Origin: Hydrogenophilales bacterium RIFOXYD1_FULL_62_11
GTDB taxonomy: Bacteria; Pseudomonadota; Gammaproteobacteria; Burkholderiales; Thiobacillaceae
Assembly: GCA_001802655.1 (NCBI GenBank)
Contig: MGZO01000106.1
Coordinates: forward strand, 50,193-64,037
Length of the DNA stretch: 13,845 bases
Reading direction: 5' to 3'
Part shown: positions 1 to 6,752 of the stretch, piece after piece
Layout of the letters: each line of letters begins with the position of its first letter
How positions within the stretch are numbered: the stretch's first letter is position 1
Notes under the pieces: model-generated
Told to the model about the DNA's origin: nothing
Databases searched by the model: none
The model's input: the letters and a program-made list of their open reading frames with translations, nothing else
Translations under genes and position numbers: made by a program

Positions 1-1
1 T

Positions 2-775
2 CGTGGTGCCGACCTGCGCTACAACCTGGAAATTGGGTTGGAAGAAGCCGCGCGCGGCACCGAAACCAAAATCCGCATCCCCACGCTGGAGGAATGTAGG
101 GTCTGCCACGGCAGCGGTGCCAAGCCGGGCACCACGCCCACCACTTGCACCACCTGTGGTGGACACGGTCAGGTACGCATCCAGCAAGGCTTTTTCTCCG
201 TGCAGCAAACCTGTCCGCGTTGCAGTGGCACCGGCAAAATGGTGAGCGATCCCTGCACAGCCTGCCATGGCGAAGGCCGGGTCAAGAAGCACAAGACCCT
301 GTCAGTCAAGATTCCTGCCGGCGTCGACAATGGTGACCGCATCCGCTTGGGCGGCGAAGGTGAAGCCGGTGTCAACGGCGGACCAGCCGGGGATTTGTAT
401 GTCGTCATCCAGCTCAAAGAACATGCGGTATTCAAGCGCGATGGTGACGATTTGCATTGTGAAATGCCGATCAGTTTTGCCACCGCGGCCTTGGGCGGCG
501 AGGTCGAAATCCCCACCCTCGACAGCCATGCCAAAATCAAGATTCCGCCCGAAACGCAGACCGGCAAGGTGTTCCGGCTGCGCGGCAAAGGCATCAAGGG
601 GGTGCGCAGCAATGCGCCCGGAGACCTGATGTGCCACATGCAAGTGGAAACGCCGGTGAATCTGTCCGAGCGTCAGCGCGAACTGCTGCGCGAATTTGAC
701 GATCTGAGCCCGGGCCGCAACAACAATCCGCGCGCGCAGTCGTTCATGGACAAAGTGAAATCGTTCTTCGGGTAG
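2..775 (+). CDS. dnaJ: Chaperone protein DnaJ (Hsp40), 3' part only
   Basis: Co-chaperone that delivers unfolded clients to DnaK and stimulates its ATPase in the cytoplasm. The window edge cuts the gene: the J domain and Gly/Phe linker lie upstream and are not visible. What remains, about 257 residues, starts in the first beta domain. Then come all four zinc-finger repeats of the CxxCxGxG type (CRVCHGSG, CTTCGGHG, CPRCSGTG, CTACHGEG), so both Zn sites look intact. Next is the second client-binding beta domain (VKIPAGVDNGDRIRL, then GDLYVVIQ), and the protein ends in a short dimerisation tail, MDKVKSFFG. The reading frame is open from the first bases; the first in-frame start-like codon, TTG at 38, is internal and not a real start. 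The stop is TAG at 773-775. It is convergent with the TatD-family gene, with only 11 bases between them and no obvious terminator. Confidence 0.98.
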   Translation, partial: RGADLRYNLEIGLEEAARGTETKIRIPTLEECRVCHGSGAKPGTTPTTCTTCGGHGQVRIQQGFFSVQQTCPRCSGTGKMVSDPCTACHGEGRVKKHKTLSVKIPAGVDNGDRIRLGGEGEAGVNGGPAGDLYVVIQLKEHAVFKRDGDDLHCEMPISFATAALGGEVEIPTLDSHAKIKIPPETQTGKVFRLRGKGIKGVRSNAPGDLMCHMQVETPVNLSERQRELLREFDDLSPGRNNNPRAQSFMDKVKSFFG

Positions 776-786
776 CAGGCGACCGA

Positions 787-1560
787 TCAATCAGGCAGCG
801 CGGCTGCAAATAGCCGGAAGAAATTCTGCGTGGTGGCCTCGCCAATGGCCTCGGGCGTCGTGCCACGCACGCGCGCAATTTCTTCTGCAACATGTTTCAC
901 ATACCCCGGCTGGTTGGTCTGACCGCGATGCGGCATCGGCGCAAGATAGGGTGAATCGGTCTCGATCAGCATGCGTTCAAGCGGAATCGCCGCCGCTACT
1001 TCGCGCAACGCCGCCGCGTTCTTGAAGGTAACGATGCCGGAAAAGGAAATATAGAAACCCAGCTCGATCGCCGCTTCGGCTACAGCCAGGCTTTCGGTGA
1101 AGCAGTGCATGACGCCGCCCGCCTCGCCCGCCTGTTCCTCGCGCATGATGCGCAGCGTGTCGTCGGCTGCAGCGCGGGTATGGATCACCAGGGGTTTTTG
1201 CGTCAACCGTGCGGCACGGATGTGGGTGCGGAACCGTTCGCGCTGCCACTCGAGGTCACCGGTCAGCCGAAAATAATCCAGCCCGGTTTCACCAATCGCC
1301 ACCACTTTCGGGTGATCCGCCAAGGCGACCAGTTCGTTCACCGTGGGCTCAGTACAATTCTCGTGGTCGGGATGCACGCCCACCGATGCATACACATTCG
1401 GATAGGTCTCGGCGAGACGCCGAATCTCGGGGAATTTTTCCAGTTCCACGCTGATGCACAAGGCGTGGCTTACCTGGTTGGTCTGCATGAGTGCAAACAG
1501 TTCAGGCAGCTTGTCGGAAAAATCGGGGAAATTGATGTGGCAGTGGGAGTCGATATACAT
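787..1560 (-). CDS. ycfH: TatD-family metal-dependent deoxyribonuclease (YcfH type)
   Basis: Predicted TIM-barrel metallohydrolase of 257 residues, the usual size. Family members are Mg2+-dependent 3'-5' nucleases acting on DNA/RNA ends; the exact physiological substrate is not fixed by sequence. Visible metal ligands are the N-terminal DSHCH (His6, His8), GETGLDY around Glu91, IHTR around His127, MHCF around His152, and TDSPYLAP with Asp202. The start is ATG at 1558-1560, placing the DSHCH strand at the very N-terminus as expected; no convincing Shine-Dalgarno sequence precedes it. It is the last gene of the minus-strand cluster, matching the E. coli order tmk-holB-ycfH, but a 103-base gap separates it from pilZ, so it may have its own promoter. 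TatD and YcfH are paralogues; synteny favours YcfH. Confidence 0.95.
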   Translation of the reverse strand: MYIDSHCHINFPDFSDKLPELFALMQTNQVSHALCISVELEKFPEIRRLAETYPNVYASVGVHPDHENCTEPTVNELVALADHPKVVAIGETGLDYFRLTGDLEWQRERFRTHIRAARLTQKPLVIHTRAAADDTLRIMREEQAGEAGGVMHCFTESLAVAEAAIELGFYISFSGIVTFKNAAALREVAAAIPLERMLIETDSPYLAPMPHRGQTNQPGYVKHVAEEIARVRGTTPEAIGEATTQNFFRLFAAALPD

Positions 1561-1663
1561 GGATCAGAATCAAGGCTCAAGTTACACGATGCAAGGCTCT
1601 TGAAGGCGCCAGGGTTTATGGAAGGGCTTGGCGCCGCTCTTGTCGCTTGAGTCCTGCACCTGA
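1561..1663 (-). other. pilZ-ycfH intergenic gap with short repeats
   Basis: 103 bases with no gene. It holds an 8-base direct repeat, CAAGGCTC on the plus strand at 1571-1578 and 1592-1599, start points 21 bases apart (two helical turns). It also holds a 7-base inverted repeat, GGCGCCA at 1605-1611 and TGGCGCC at 1629-1635, with a 17-base loop. No T-run follows the inverted repeat in the minus direction, so it is not an intrinsic terminator. I see no convincing -10/-35 pair for ycfH. The repeats could be an operator or an mRNA structure, or chance. Confidence 0.35.
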
Positions 1664-2035
1664 CTACATCGTGTGGGTGGGTCGCAGGGACTTTAATGAG
1701 CCGCCGAGAAAGCCTTCAATTTTCTTTTCAGCGGCCCGACCGCTTTCGTTCGCCGCGAACTGTACACCTACACCTTGCGTGCGGCCACCGTGCGAACCGG
1801 CGGGCGTCACCCACACCACCTTGCCGGATACCGGAAGCTTGGTAGGGTCATCCATGAGGGTCAGCAACATGAATACGTCTTCGCCCATCTTGTAGGATTT
1901 ATTGGTCGGAATGAACAATCCGCCGCCCTTGATAAAGGGCATGAAGGCTGCGAACAAGGCTGACTTTTCCTTGATCGAAAGAGACAGTACGCCTGGGCGA
2001 ACCTGTCCGGTGACATCATTTGGCATTGCACTCAT
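1664..2035 (-). CDS. pilZ: PilZ-domain protein, type IV pilus assembly PilZ type
   Basis: Small cytoplasmic protein of 123 residues made of a single PilZ beta-barrel. Recognisable stretches are the early strand VLSLSIKEK, GGGLFIPT, the central KMGEDVFMLLTLMDD, VSGKVVWVTP and the closing GVGVQF. The RxxxR and D/NxSxxG motifs by which most PilZ domains bind cyclic di-GMP are absent. This agrees with the founding PilZ subgroup, which does not bind the nucleotide itself and works with PilB/FimX-type partners in pilus extension. Location directly after holB is as in Pseudomonas and many betaproteobacteria. ATG start with a purine-rich AGAGAAA upstream; 15 bases separate it from the holB stop, so it is very probably co-transcribed. 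No pilus genes are in the window, so the role rests on family and synteny. Confidence 0.92.
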   Translation of the reverse strand: MSAMPNDVTGQVRPGVLSLSIKEKSALFAAFMPFIKGGGLFIPTNKSYKMGEDVFMLLTLMDDPTKLPVSGKVVWVTPAGSHGGRTQGVGVQFAANESGRAAEKKIEGFLGGSLKSLRPTHTM

Positions 2036-2050
2036 GATCGTTTCTCTTCG

Positions 2051-3034
2051 TTAATCGAACACATGTCGGTATTGAATCAACCAGGCTTGCAACTGCAGGC
2101 TCCGGTTAAGTGGATGCGCCAGCGTCCTGCCCTCCGCTGCCTGCATTTTGGCCAATGCCAGCAAACCTGCCAGATCAGCCCGTTTACCCAACCGTCCCAG
2201 CACGTCCGAAAAATCGCGGTTAAAGCGTACCTCACCTTGCAATTTCACAGCCAGCAAATCGTCCAGCCACTTGTACACTACCTTATGCCAGGTCTGGGGA
2301 CTGACCGCTTTCCAGCGCTCGCCCAGCGTCACCGGATCCAGCTGATCGGGACGCGCCAGCCCTTCCAGCACCCCACGACGCTCTTCCAGTTCGCCACTGC
2401 CCACCCAGCGCTGCGCATCAAGCGGTGATCCTCCTGCCAGCGCCAGCAGATTCACCGCATCATCCACACCCTGGCGAGCCAACCATTGCGCAGCCAATTC
2501 AACCGGCGGCAAGCCGATATCGAGCCGGGTACAACGGCTGCGGATGGTTGGCAGCAAGCGGCGCGGCTGATCCGATACCAGCACGAATACTGTCATTAAC
2601 GGCGGCTCTTCCAGTACCTTTAACAAGGCGTTGGCAGAGGCGACATTCAGGGTATCGGCCGGGTTGACCAGCACGACGCGACACCCGGCCCGATACGTCG
2701 ACAAGCGGACGAAATCGACCGCTTCGCGCGCCTGATCGACCTCGATGGCGGTTGCCATCCGCGTATCGCCTTCCTTGGTGGTTTTTTCCTGCAGGGTAAC
2801 AAGCTGAAAATCCGGGTGGGTGCCTGCCTCGAACCAGTGGCAGGCCGGACAGTTGCCGCAGGCACTGCCATCGGTCAGAGGCGCTTCGCACAGCAGGGTT
2901 TGCGCCCATGCCAGCGCCAGCCCGCCTTTACCCACGCCGCGCGGCCCCGCCAGCAACAAGGCCTGCGCCGGGCGTGAGCGACTCGCCAGCAAGCGCTGCC
3001 AGGACGACTCCAGCCAGGGATAAGGTGCGTTCAC
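2051..3034 (-). CDS. holB: DNA polymerase III subunit delta prime
   Basis: Clamp-loader subunit (327 residues, normal length) that, with delta and tau/gamma, loads the beta sliding clamp at the replication fork. The P-loop-like GPRGVGKG lies at residues 30-37, better preserved than in E. coli delta prime. The zinc module follows, with Cys at 49, 59, 62 and 65 (CGNCPAC). NALLKVLEEPP is at about 135-145, and the SRC motif of clamp loaders at 166-168 (TIRSRCTRL). The start is GTG at 3032-3034, sharing GTGA with the tmk stop; CAGGAG at 3040-3045, five bases upstream, supports this start. Cytoplasmic replication factor coupled translationally to tmk and followed by pilZ. Confidence 0.96.
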   Translation of the reverse strand: MNAPYPWLESSWQRLLASRSRPAQALLLAGPRGVGKGGLALAWAQTLLCEAPLTDGSACGNCPACHWFEAGTHPDFQLVTLQEKTTKEGDTRMATAIEVDQAREAVDFVRLSTYRAGCRVVLVNPADTLNVASANALLKVLEEPPLMTVFVLVSDQPRRLLPTIRSRCTRLDIGLPPVELAAQWLARQGVDDAVNLLALAGGSPLDAQRWVGSGELEERRGVLEGLARPDQLDPVTLGERWKAVSPQTWHKVVYKWLDDLLAVKLQGEVRFNRDFSDVLGRLGKRADLAGLLALAKMQAAEGRTLAHPLNRSLQLQAWLIQYRHVFD

Positions 3035-3645
3035 AACAGCTCCTGCAGCAGCCGGCTGATTTCCGCCTGCAGCTCGGCTATGGTGTGACGCGCATCCAGC
3101 ACCCGAATGCGCAGGGGATTCGCTTGGGCACGATCCAGATAAGCCTGGCGCACCCGGTTGAAGAAGGGGTCGGCCTCACGCTCGAAACGGTCGGCAGTGC
3201 GCGCAGCGGAACGGCGCGCCTCGGCCACCTCCGGCGGCACATCGAACAACAGGGTCAGATCGGGCGCAAAACCGCGCTGCACCCAGGCTTCCAGCGCGGC
3301 AATGCGTTCCACGGCAATGCCACGGCCGCCACACTGGTAGGCGTAGCTGGCATCGGTAAAGCGGTCTGACAGCACCCACGCGCCACGCGCCAGCGCGGGC
3401 AGTATCAGTTGAGCCAGGTGTTCCTGCCGCGCAGCGAACATCAGCAGCAACTCGGTGTCCGCATCCATCTCGCGATGCAGCAGCAGTTCGCGCAGGGTTT
3501 CGCCCAGCGGCGTGCCCCCAGGTTCACGGGTGACGATGACCTCCCTGCCCTGCTGGCGCAGCCAGTCGGCAACAAAGCCCAGGTGGGTGCTTTTACCGGC
3601 GCCATCGACACCATCAAGCGTAATGAATTTGCCAGGCATGCTCAT
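3031..3645 (-). CDS. tmk: Thymidylate kinase (dTMP kinase)
   Basis: Phosphorylates dTMP to dTDP with ATP, the step common to de novo and salvage dTTP synthesis. 204 residues, typical. The P-loop DGVDGAGKST is at residues 11-20, the substrate motif TREPGGTPLGE at about 39-49, the DRF motif at 94-96 with YAYQCGGRG after it, and the Arg-rich lid RTADRFERE at about 149-157. No Arg in the P-loop together with Arg in the lid is the E. coli-type (class II) arrangement. The family usually has Gly where Cys105 stands in YQCGGRG. It starts at ATG 3643-3645, overlapping the mltG stop as ATGA; ATG at residue 3 is an alternative. Neither has a good Shine-Dalgarno sequence, so coupled translation from mltG is likely. 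It overlaps holB by four bases. Confidence 0.97.
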   Translation of the reverse strand: MSMPGKFITLDGVDGAGKSTHLGFVADWLRQQGREVIVTREPGGTPLGETLRELLLHREMDADTELLLMFAARQEHLAQLILPALARGAWVLSDRFTDASYAYQCGGRGIAVERIAALEAWVQRGFAPDLTLLFDVPPEVAEARRSAARTADRFEREADPFFNRVRQAYLDRAQANPLRIRVLDARHTIAELQAEISRLLQELL

Positions 3646-4631
3646 CGTTGGTAGCGGTTTACCGCGCGGTTATGTGCATCGAGAGTGCGCGAAAAAACAT
3701 GGGTGCCGTTGCCCCGCGCGACGAAATACAGCGCCTGCGTATTGGCCGGGTTGAGCGCGGCCCGGATGGCGGCTTCGCTTGGCATCGCAATCGGCGTTGG
3801 TGGCAGCCCGGCACGCGTGTAGGTGTTATACGGCGTGTCGCGTTGCAGGTCGGCGCGGCGCAAATTGCCGTCGAAGCGTTCGCCCAATCCATAGATCACA
3901 GTGGGATCGGTTTGCAGACGCATGCCCAGCCTGAGCCGGTTGATGAACACGCCGGCAATCTCGGGGCGCTCAAATGCTGCGCCCGTCTCCTTTTCGACGA
4001 TAGACGCCATGATCAGCGCCTCATACGGGGTGCGGTACGGCAACCCGGGCGCACGCAGTTCCCAGGCGGCCTGTAGTTTGTCGCGCTGCAAGCGATAGGC
4101 ACGACGCAACACATCGAGATCGGATGTATGCGGCGCGTAGAAATAGGTATCGGGAAAGAGCGTCCCTTCTGGGTGGCTTTCTTCTGCGCCAATTGCGCGC
4201 ATGAGCTCGGCGTCGCTCATGGCTGCACTGTCATTCCTCAACAGGGGCTGTGCCGCAAGCACTGCGCGCACTTCGCGCCAGTTTTTACCTTCGATAAGCT
4301 GAATGATTGCCTGCGAGACTTCGCCACGCTCGAATTTGGCGTAGAGCGCCAGCGGCGTAAGCGGCTTGTCCAGCGTATACACCCCGAGCTTAAGCATGCC
4401 GCCTTTGCCCAGCACGCGTCCAAGCAGCCAGAACACCGACGCATTGCCAATCACGCCTTCGCGTTCGAGCATCGTGCTCAGACTGCGCAAATTGGTTCCT
4501 GGCGTCACATTAAGGGTTCGAGGCAGCGGATCAATATGCAAAGGTTGCATGGCATACCAGGCCAGTCCGCCCGCACCCATCAGTGCAGCCAGAAATATCA
4601 ACAGAAACAGTCGTTTAATCAACGTTTTCAT
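3642..4631 (-). CDS. mltG: Endolytic murein transglycosylase MltG (YceG-like)
   Basis: Inner-membrane lytic transglycosylase that cuts nascent peptidoglycan strands and sets their length. From the chosen ATG the protein has 329 residues: a Lys/Arg cap (MKTLIKRL), one transmembrane segment (about residues 8-28), a LysM-like subdomain, then the catalytic YceG domain. That domain has EGTLFPDTY at about 155-163, ASIVEKET with the catalytic Glu near 214, GMRLQTDPTVIYG, DTPYNTYTRAGLPPTPI, and NPANTQALYFVA near the C-terminus. An ATG four codons earlier (4643) is also in frame; I prefer 4631 because it gives the usual short basic cap, but neither has a clear ribosome site. The start overlaps the pabC 3' end by 17 bases (29 for the upstream ATG), and the stop overlaps tmk as ATGA. 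Confidence 0.95.
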   Translation of the reverse strand: MKTLIKRLFLLIFLAALMGAGGLAWYAMQPLHIDPLPRTLNVTPGTNLRSLSTMLEREGVIGNASVFWLLGRVLGKGGMLKLGVYTLDKPLTPLALYAKFERGEVSQAIIQLIEGKNWREVRAVLAAQPLLRNDSAAMSDAELMRAIGAEESHPEGTLFPDTYFYAPHTSDLDVLRRAYRLQRDKLQAAWELRAPGLPYRTPYEALIMASIVEKETGAAFERPEIAGVFINRLRLGMRLQTDPTVIYGLGERFDGNLRRADLQRDTPYNTYTRAGLPPTPIAMPSEAAIRAALNPANTQALYFVARGNGTHVFSRTLDAHNRAVNRYQR

Positions 4632-5418
4632 ACAAGGCGTCATTCAAGAGAGTTGTCCAGCCTGCAGACGACCAGGTCGTGTCAGCCAACCGGGCCACAT
4701 GGCGCACGCCAATAAGGCTGTTGCAGATCATCACTTCGTCAGCGGCGAGGAGCTGGGCCGGCAGAAAACGATCGATATGGGCGCGCATTCCCCGGCGCGC
4801 TGCGGCACGCAGCAGGCGCATTCTGGCCACGCCCGCGACACCGCATTGACTCAAATCCGGGGTATACAGTTCGCCAGCCTTCACCCAGAACACATTGCTC
4901 ATCACGCCACTGATGACTACGCCCAGATCGTCGCACAACAGTCCTTCAAAAATCTCGGGATCATCCCACTCTGCGCGTGCCAGCACATTTTCCAGCCGGT
5001 TCAGGTGCTTGACTCCGGCCAGCCGGGGTTGCCGTGCCAGCTTGAATTTGCACCAGCGTGCATGGATGCCGTCAGCGGGCTTTACCTGCTGCGGCAGTGC
5101 TGAAGCCAGCACTACGCAGGTTGTCGCAGGATTTTCAGGCAAGGCATACCCACGCGCACCCATACCCCGTGTCAGCACGATCTTGACAACGCCTTGCCCG
5201 GCTTCAGCCACCTGGCACACTTCGGCGCGCAATTCGTTCTGATCCGGGCAATCCAGCATCAACACTGAACAATCGGCTTCGAGCTTGGCGTAATGATCGG
5301 CCCACCACACCGGCTGACCGGCTTCGGTGCACAGGGTACGAAATACACCGTCGCCATAAGCCAGCCCGCGATCCCGCGCGTTCAGCGTATCGGTCGCCTG
5401 GCCATTGACACGGATCAT
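4615..5418 (-). CDS. pabC: Aminodeoxychorismate lyase
   Basis: PLP enzyme of fold type IV that splits 4-amino-4-deoxychorismate into 4-aminobenzoate and pyruvate for folate synthesis. 267 residues, normal. Visible are the N-terminal RDRGLAYGDGVFRT, the Schiff-base lysine in GVKHLNRLENVLAR (Lys137), SNVFW, the YTPDLSQCGVAGVAR phosphate-binding region, and ADEVMICNSLIGV near the end. Where relatives usually have Glu before the SNVFW stretch (VTEC in E. coli), this protein has Ser170 (VVISGVMSNVFW); that Glu normally contacts the PLP pyridine nitrogen, see findings. It starts at ATG 5416-5418, overlapping the pabB stop as ATGA, with GGAGG at 5423-5427. Direct coupling to pabB supports the PabC call over D-amino-acid or branched-chain aminotransferase. 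Confidence 0.93.
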   Translation of the reverse strand: MIRVNGQATDTLNARDRGLAYGDGVFRTLCTEAGQPVWWADHYAKLEADCSVLMLDCPDQNELRAEVCQVAEAGQGVVKIVLTRGMGARGYALPENPATTCVVLASALPQQVKPADGIHARWCKFKLARQPRLAGVKHLNRLENVLARAEWDDPEIFEGLLCDDLGVVISGVMSNVFWVKAGELYTPDLSQCGVAGVARMRLLRAAARRGMRAHIDRFLPAQLLAADEVMICNSLIGVRHVARLADTTWSSAGWTTLLNDALYENVD

Positions 5419-6752
5419 GTGGCCTCCAGCGTGCGCAATAACCCACGCGCCTTCGCGCGGGTTTCGTCGAGTTCGCGAATGGCATCCGAATCGGCCACGA
5501 TTCCCGCACCGGCACGAAAACTCAATTCATGGCCGCGCAACAGAAAACTACGGATCAGGATATTGAAATCAAAGCTGCCATCGTGATTGATATAACCGAC
5601 GCTACCGGTGTAGCTGCGGCGTGGTGTCTGCTCAAGTTCCTGAATGATCTGCATCGTGCGTATCTTCGGACAGCCGGTTATGGTGCCGCCAGGAAACACC
5701 GCGCGCAGGGCATCGAACACCGTCAGCCCTTCGCGCAATTCTCCGCTTACGGTCGATTCGATGTGATGCACGTGTCGATAACTGGTGACATCCATCAACG
5801 CATCCACCTTGACGCTGCCGGCCACACAAACCCGCCCCAGATCGTTGCGTTCCAGATCAACCAGCATGACGTGCTCTGCGCGTTCCTTGGGGTGCGCATG
5901 CAGACGTGCACGCAACGCAGCATCTTCCACAAGGTCTTCGCTGCGCGGATGGGTGCCGGCAATCGGCCGGGTTTCCAGCATCCCGTCAGCACCGAGGCGC
6001 ACCAGCCGTTCGGGCGAGGAACTCACAATGGCCCACTCGCCCATCTGCAACAGCGCGGAATAAGGTGCGGGATTGCGCGCCATAAGGCGCTTAAACAAGG
6101 CGGCCGGCGCAACAGGCACGGCAAAATCAGCCTGCCAGCCGCGTGACAGGTTTACCTGAAACACGTCACCCGCGCGGATGTAGTCCTGGATGCGGGCAAC
6201 TCCCGCCAGAAATGCAGCGGGCGCGTCTTCATGCAACGCACTCAATTCAGGCAGCGCAGGCACGGGGTCGGACGGGGACGCAAGATCATGCGCCAGCTCA
6301 TCGATCAGCGCACGCTGACCGGATTCAGCCACCAGCACACAACGTCCGCTGTTTCGCTCGAACAGAATCGCAGCGGGTATGCGCGCCAGCCAGGCCAGGG
6401 GAAAATCCGCATCGTCAGGCAACCCGACATGAGGTTCGAACGCTGCGCCCAATTCATACGCCAAGGCGCACAGCCAGCCGCCTGTAAACGGTAAGCCCTG
6501 TTGAATGGGGTGAGTTAAGCACGGATGAAGCTGCATGGCCGGATGCGCCTGCAAACGATGCAGGTCTCCGACGGACTCGATACGCATGACGTCCTGCGGA
6601 AAGGCAAACAACACATCCCACCCGGTGTCGCCGCTACTCAAGAACAAGCCTGGATAGCGCTGGGGATTGGAAGCCTGCAGACCAATCAGATCAGGATGGT
6701 CAGACCATTCCCGGATTTCCGGCCTAGCCTGACCGTGTGCCGTTGGCGTCAA
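5415..6752 (-). CDS. pabB: Aminodeoxychorismate synthase component I
   Basis: Chorismate-utilising enzyme that, with glutamine amidotransferase PabA (not in this window), makes 4-amino-4-deoxychorismate for folate. 445 residues. The N-terminal domain has FTGGWLCALAYELGAAFEP at about 89-107. The chorismate-binding domain carries DVFQVNLSRGW (196-206), SSSPERLVRL (244-253), RPIAGTHPR (262-270), LVDLERNDLGRV (297-308), HHIES (329-333), FPGGTITGCPK (353-363) and the closing GAGIVADS. Ala265 stands where E. coli PabB has the catalytic Lys of PIKGT, so TrpE is the main alternative; the immediate overlap with pabC argues for PabB. It appears to start with TTG at 6750-6752, overlapping the fabF stop as TTGA without a Shine-Dalgarno sequence. 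No better start is seen before the first conserved block. Confidence 0.9.
   Translation of the reverse strand: MTPTAHGQARPEIREWSDHPDLIGLQASNPQRYPGLFLSSGDTGWDVLFAFPQDVMRIESVGDLHRLQAHPAMQLHPCLTHPIQQGLPFTGGWLCALAYELGAAFEPHVGLPDDADFPLAWLARIPAAILFERNSGRCVLVAESGQRALIDELAHDLASPSDPVPALPELSALHEDAPAAFLAGVARIQDYIRAGDVFQVNLSRGWQADFAVPVAPAALFKRLMARNPAPYSALLQMGEWAIVSSSPERLVRLGADGMLETRPIAGTHPRSEDLVEDAALRARLHAHPKERAEHVMLVDLERNDLGRVCVAGSVKVDALMDVTSYRHVHHIESTVSGELREGLTVFDALRAVFPGGTITGCPKIRTMQIIQELEQTPRRSYTGSVGYINHDGSFDFNILIRSFLLRGHELSFRAGAGIVADSDAIRELDETRAKARGLLRTLEAT

Noticed and set aside
795..807. GCAGC-GCG-GCTGC palindrome as a terminator between dnaJ and ycfH
   Set aside because: It lies within the ycfH coding end, has only a 3-base loop and no T-run on either side.
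4366..5103. Plus-strand open frame of 245 codons opposite mltG and pabC
   Set aside because: Runs antisense across two real genes and resembles no family.
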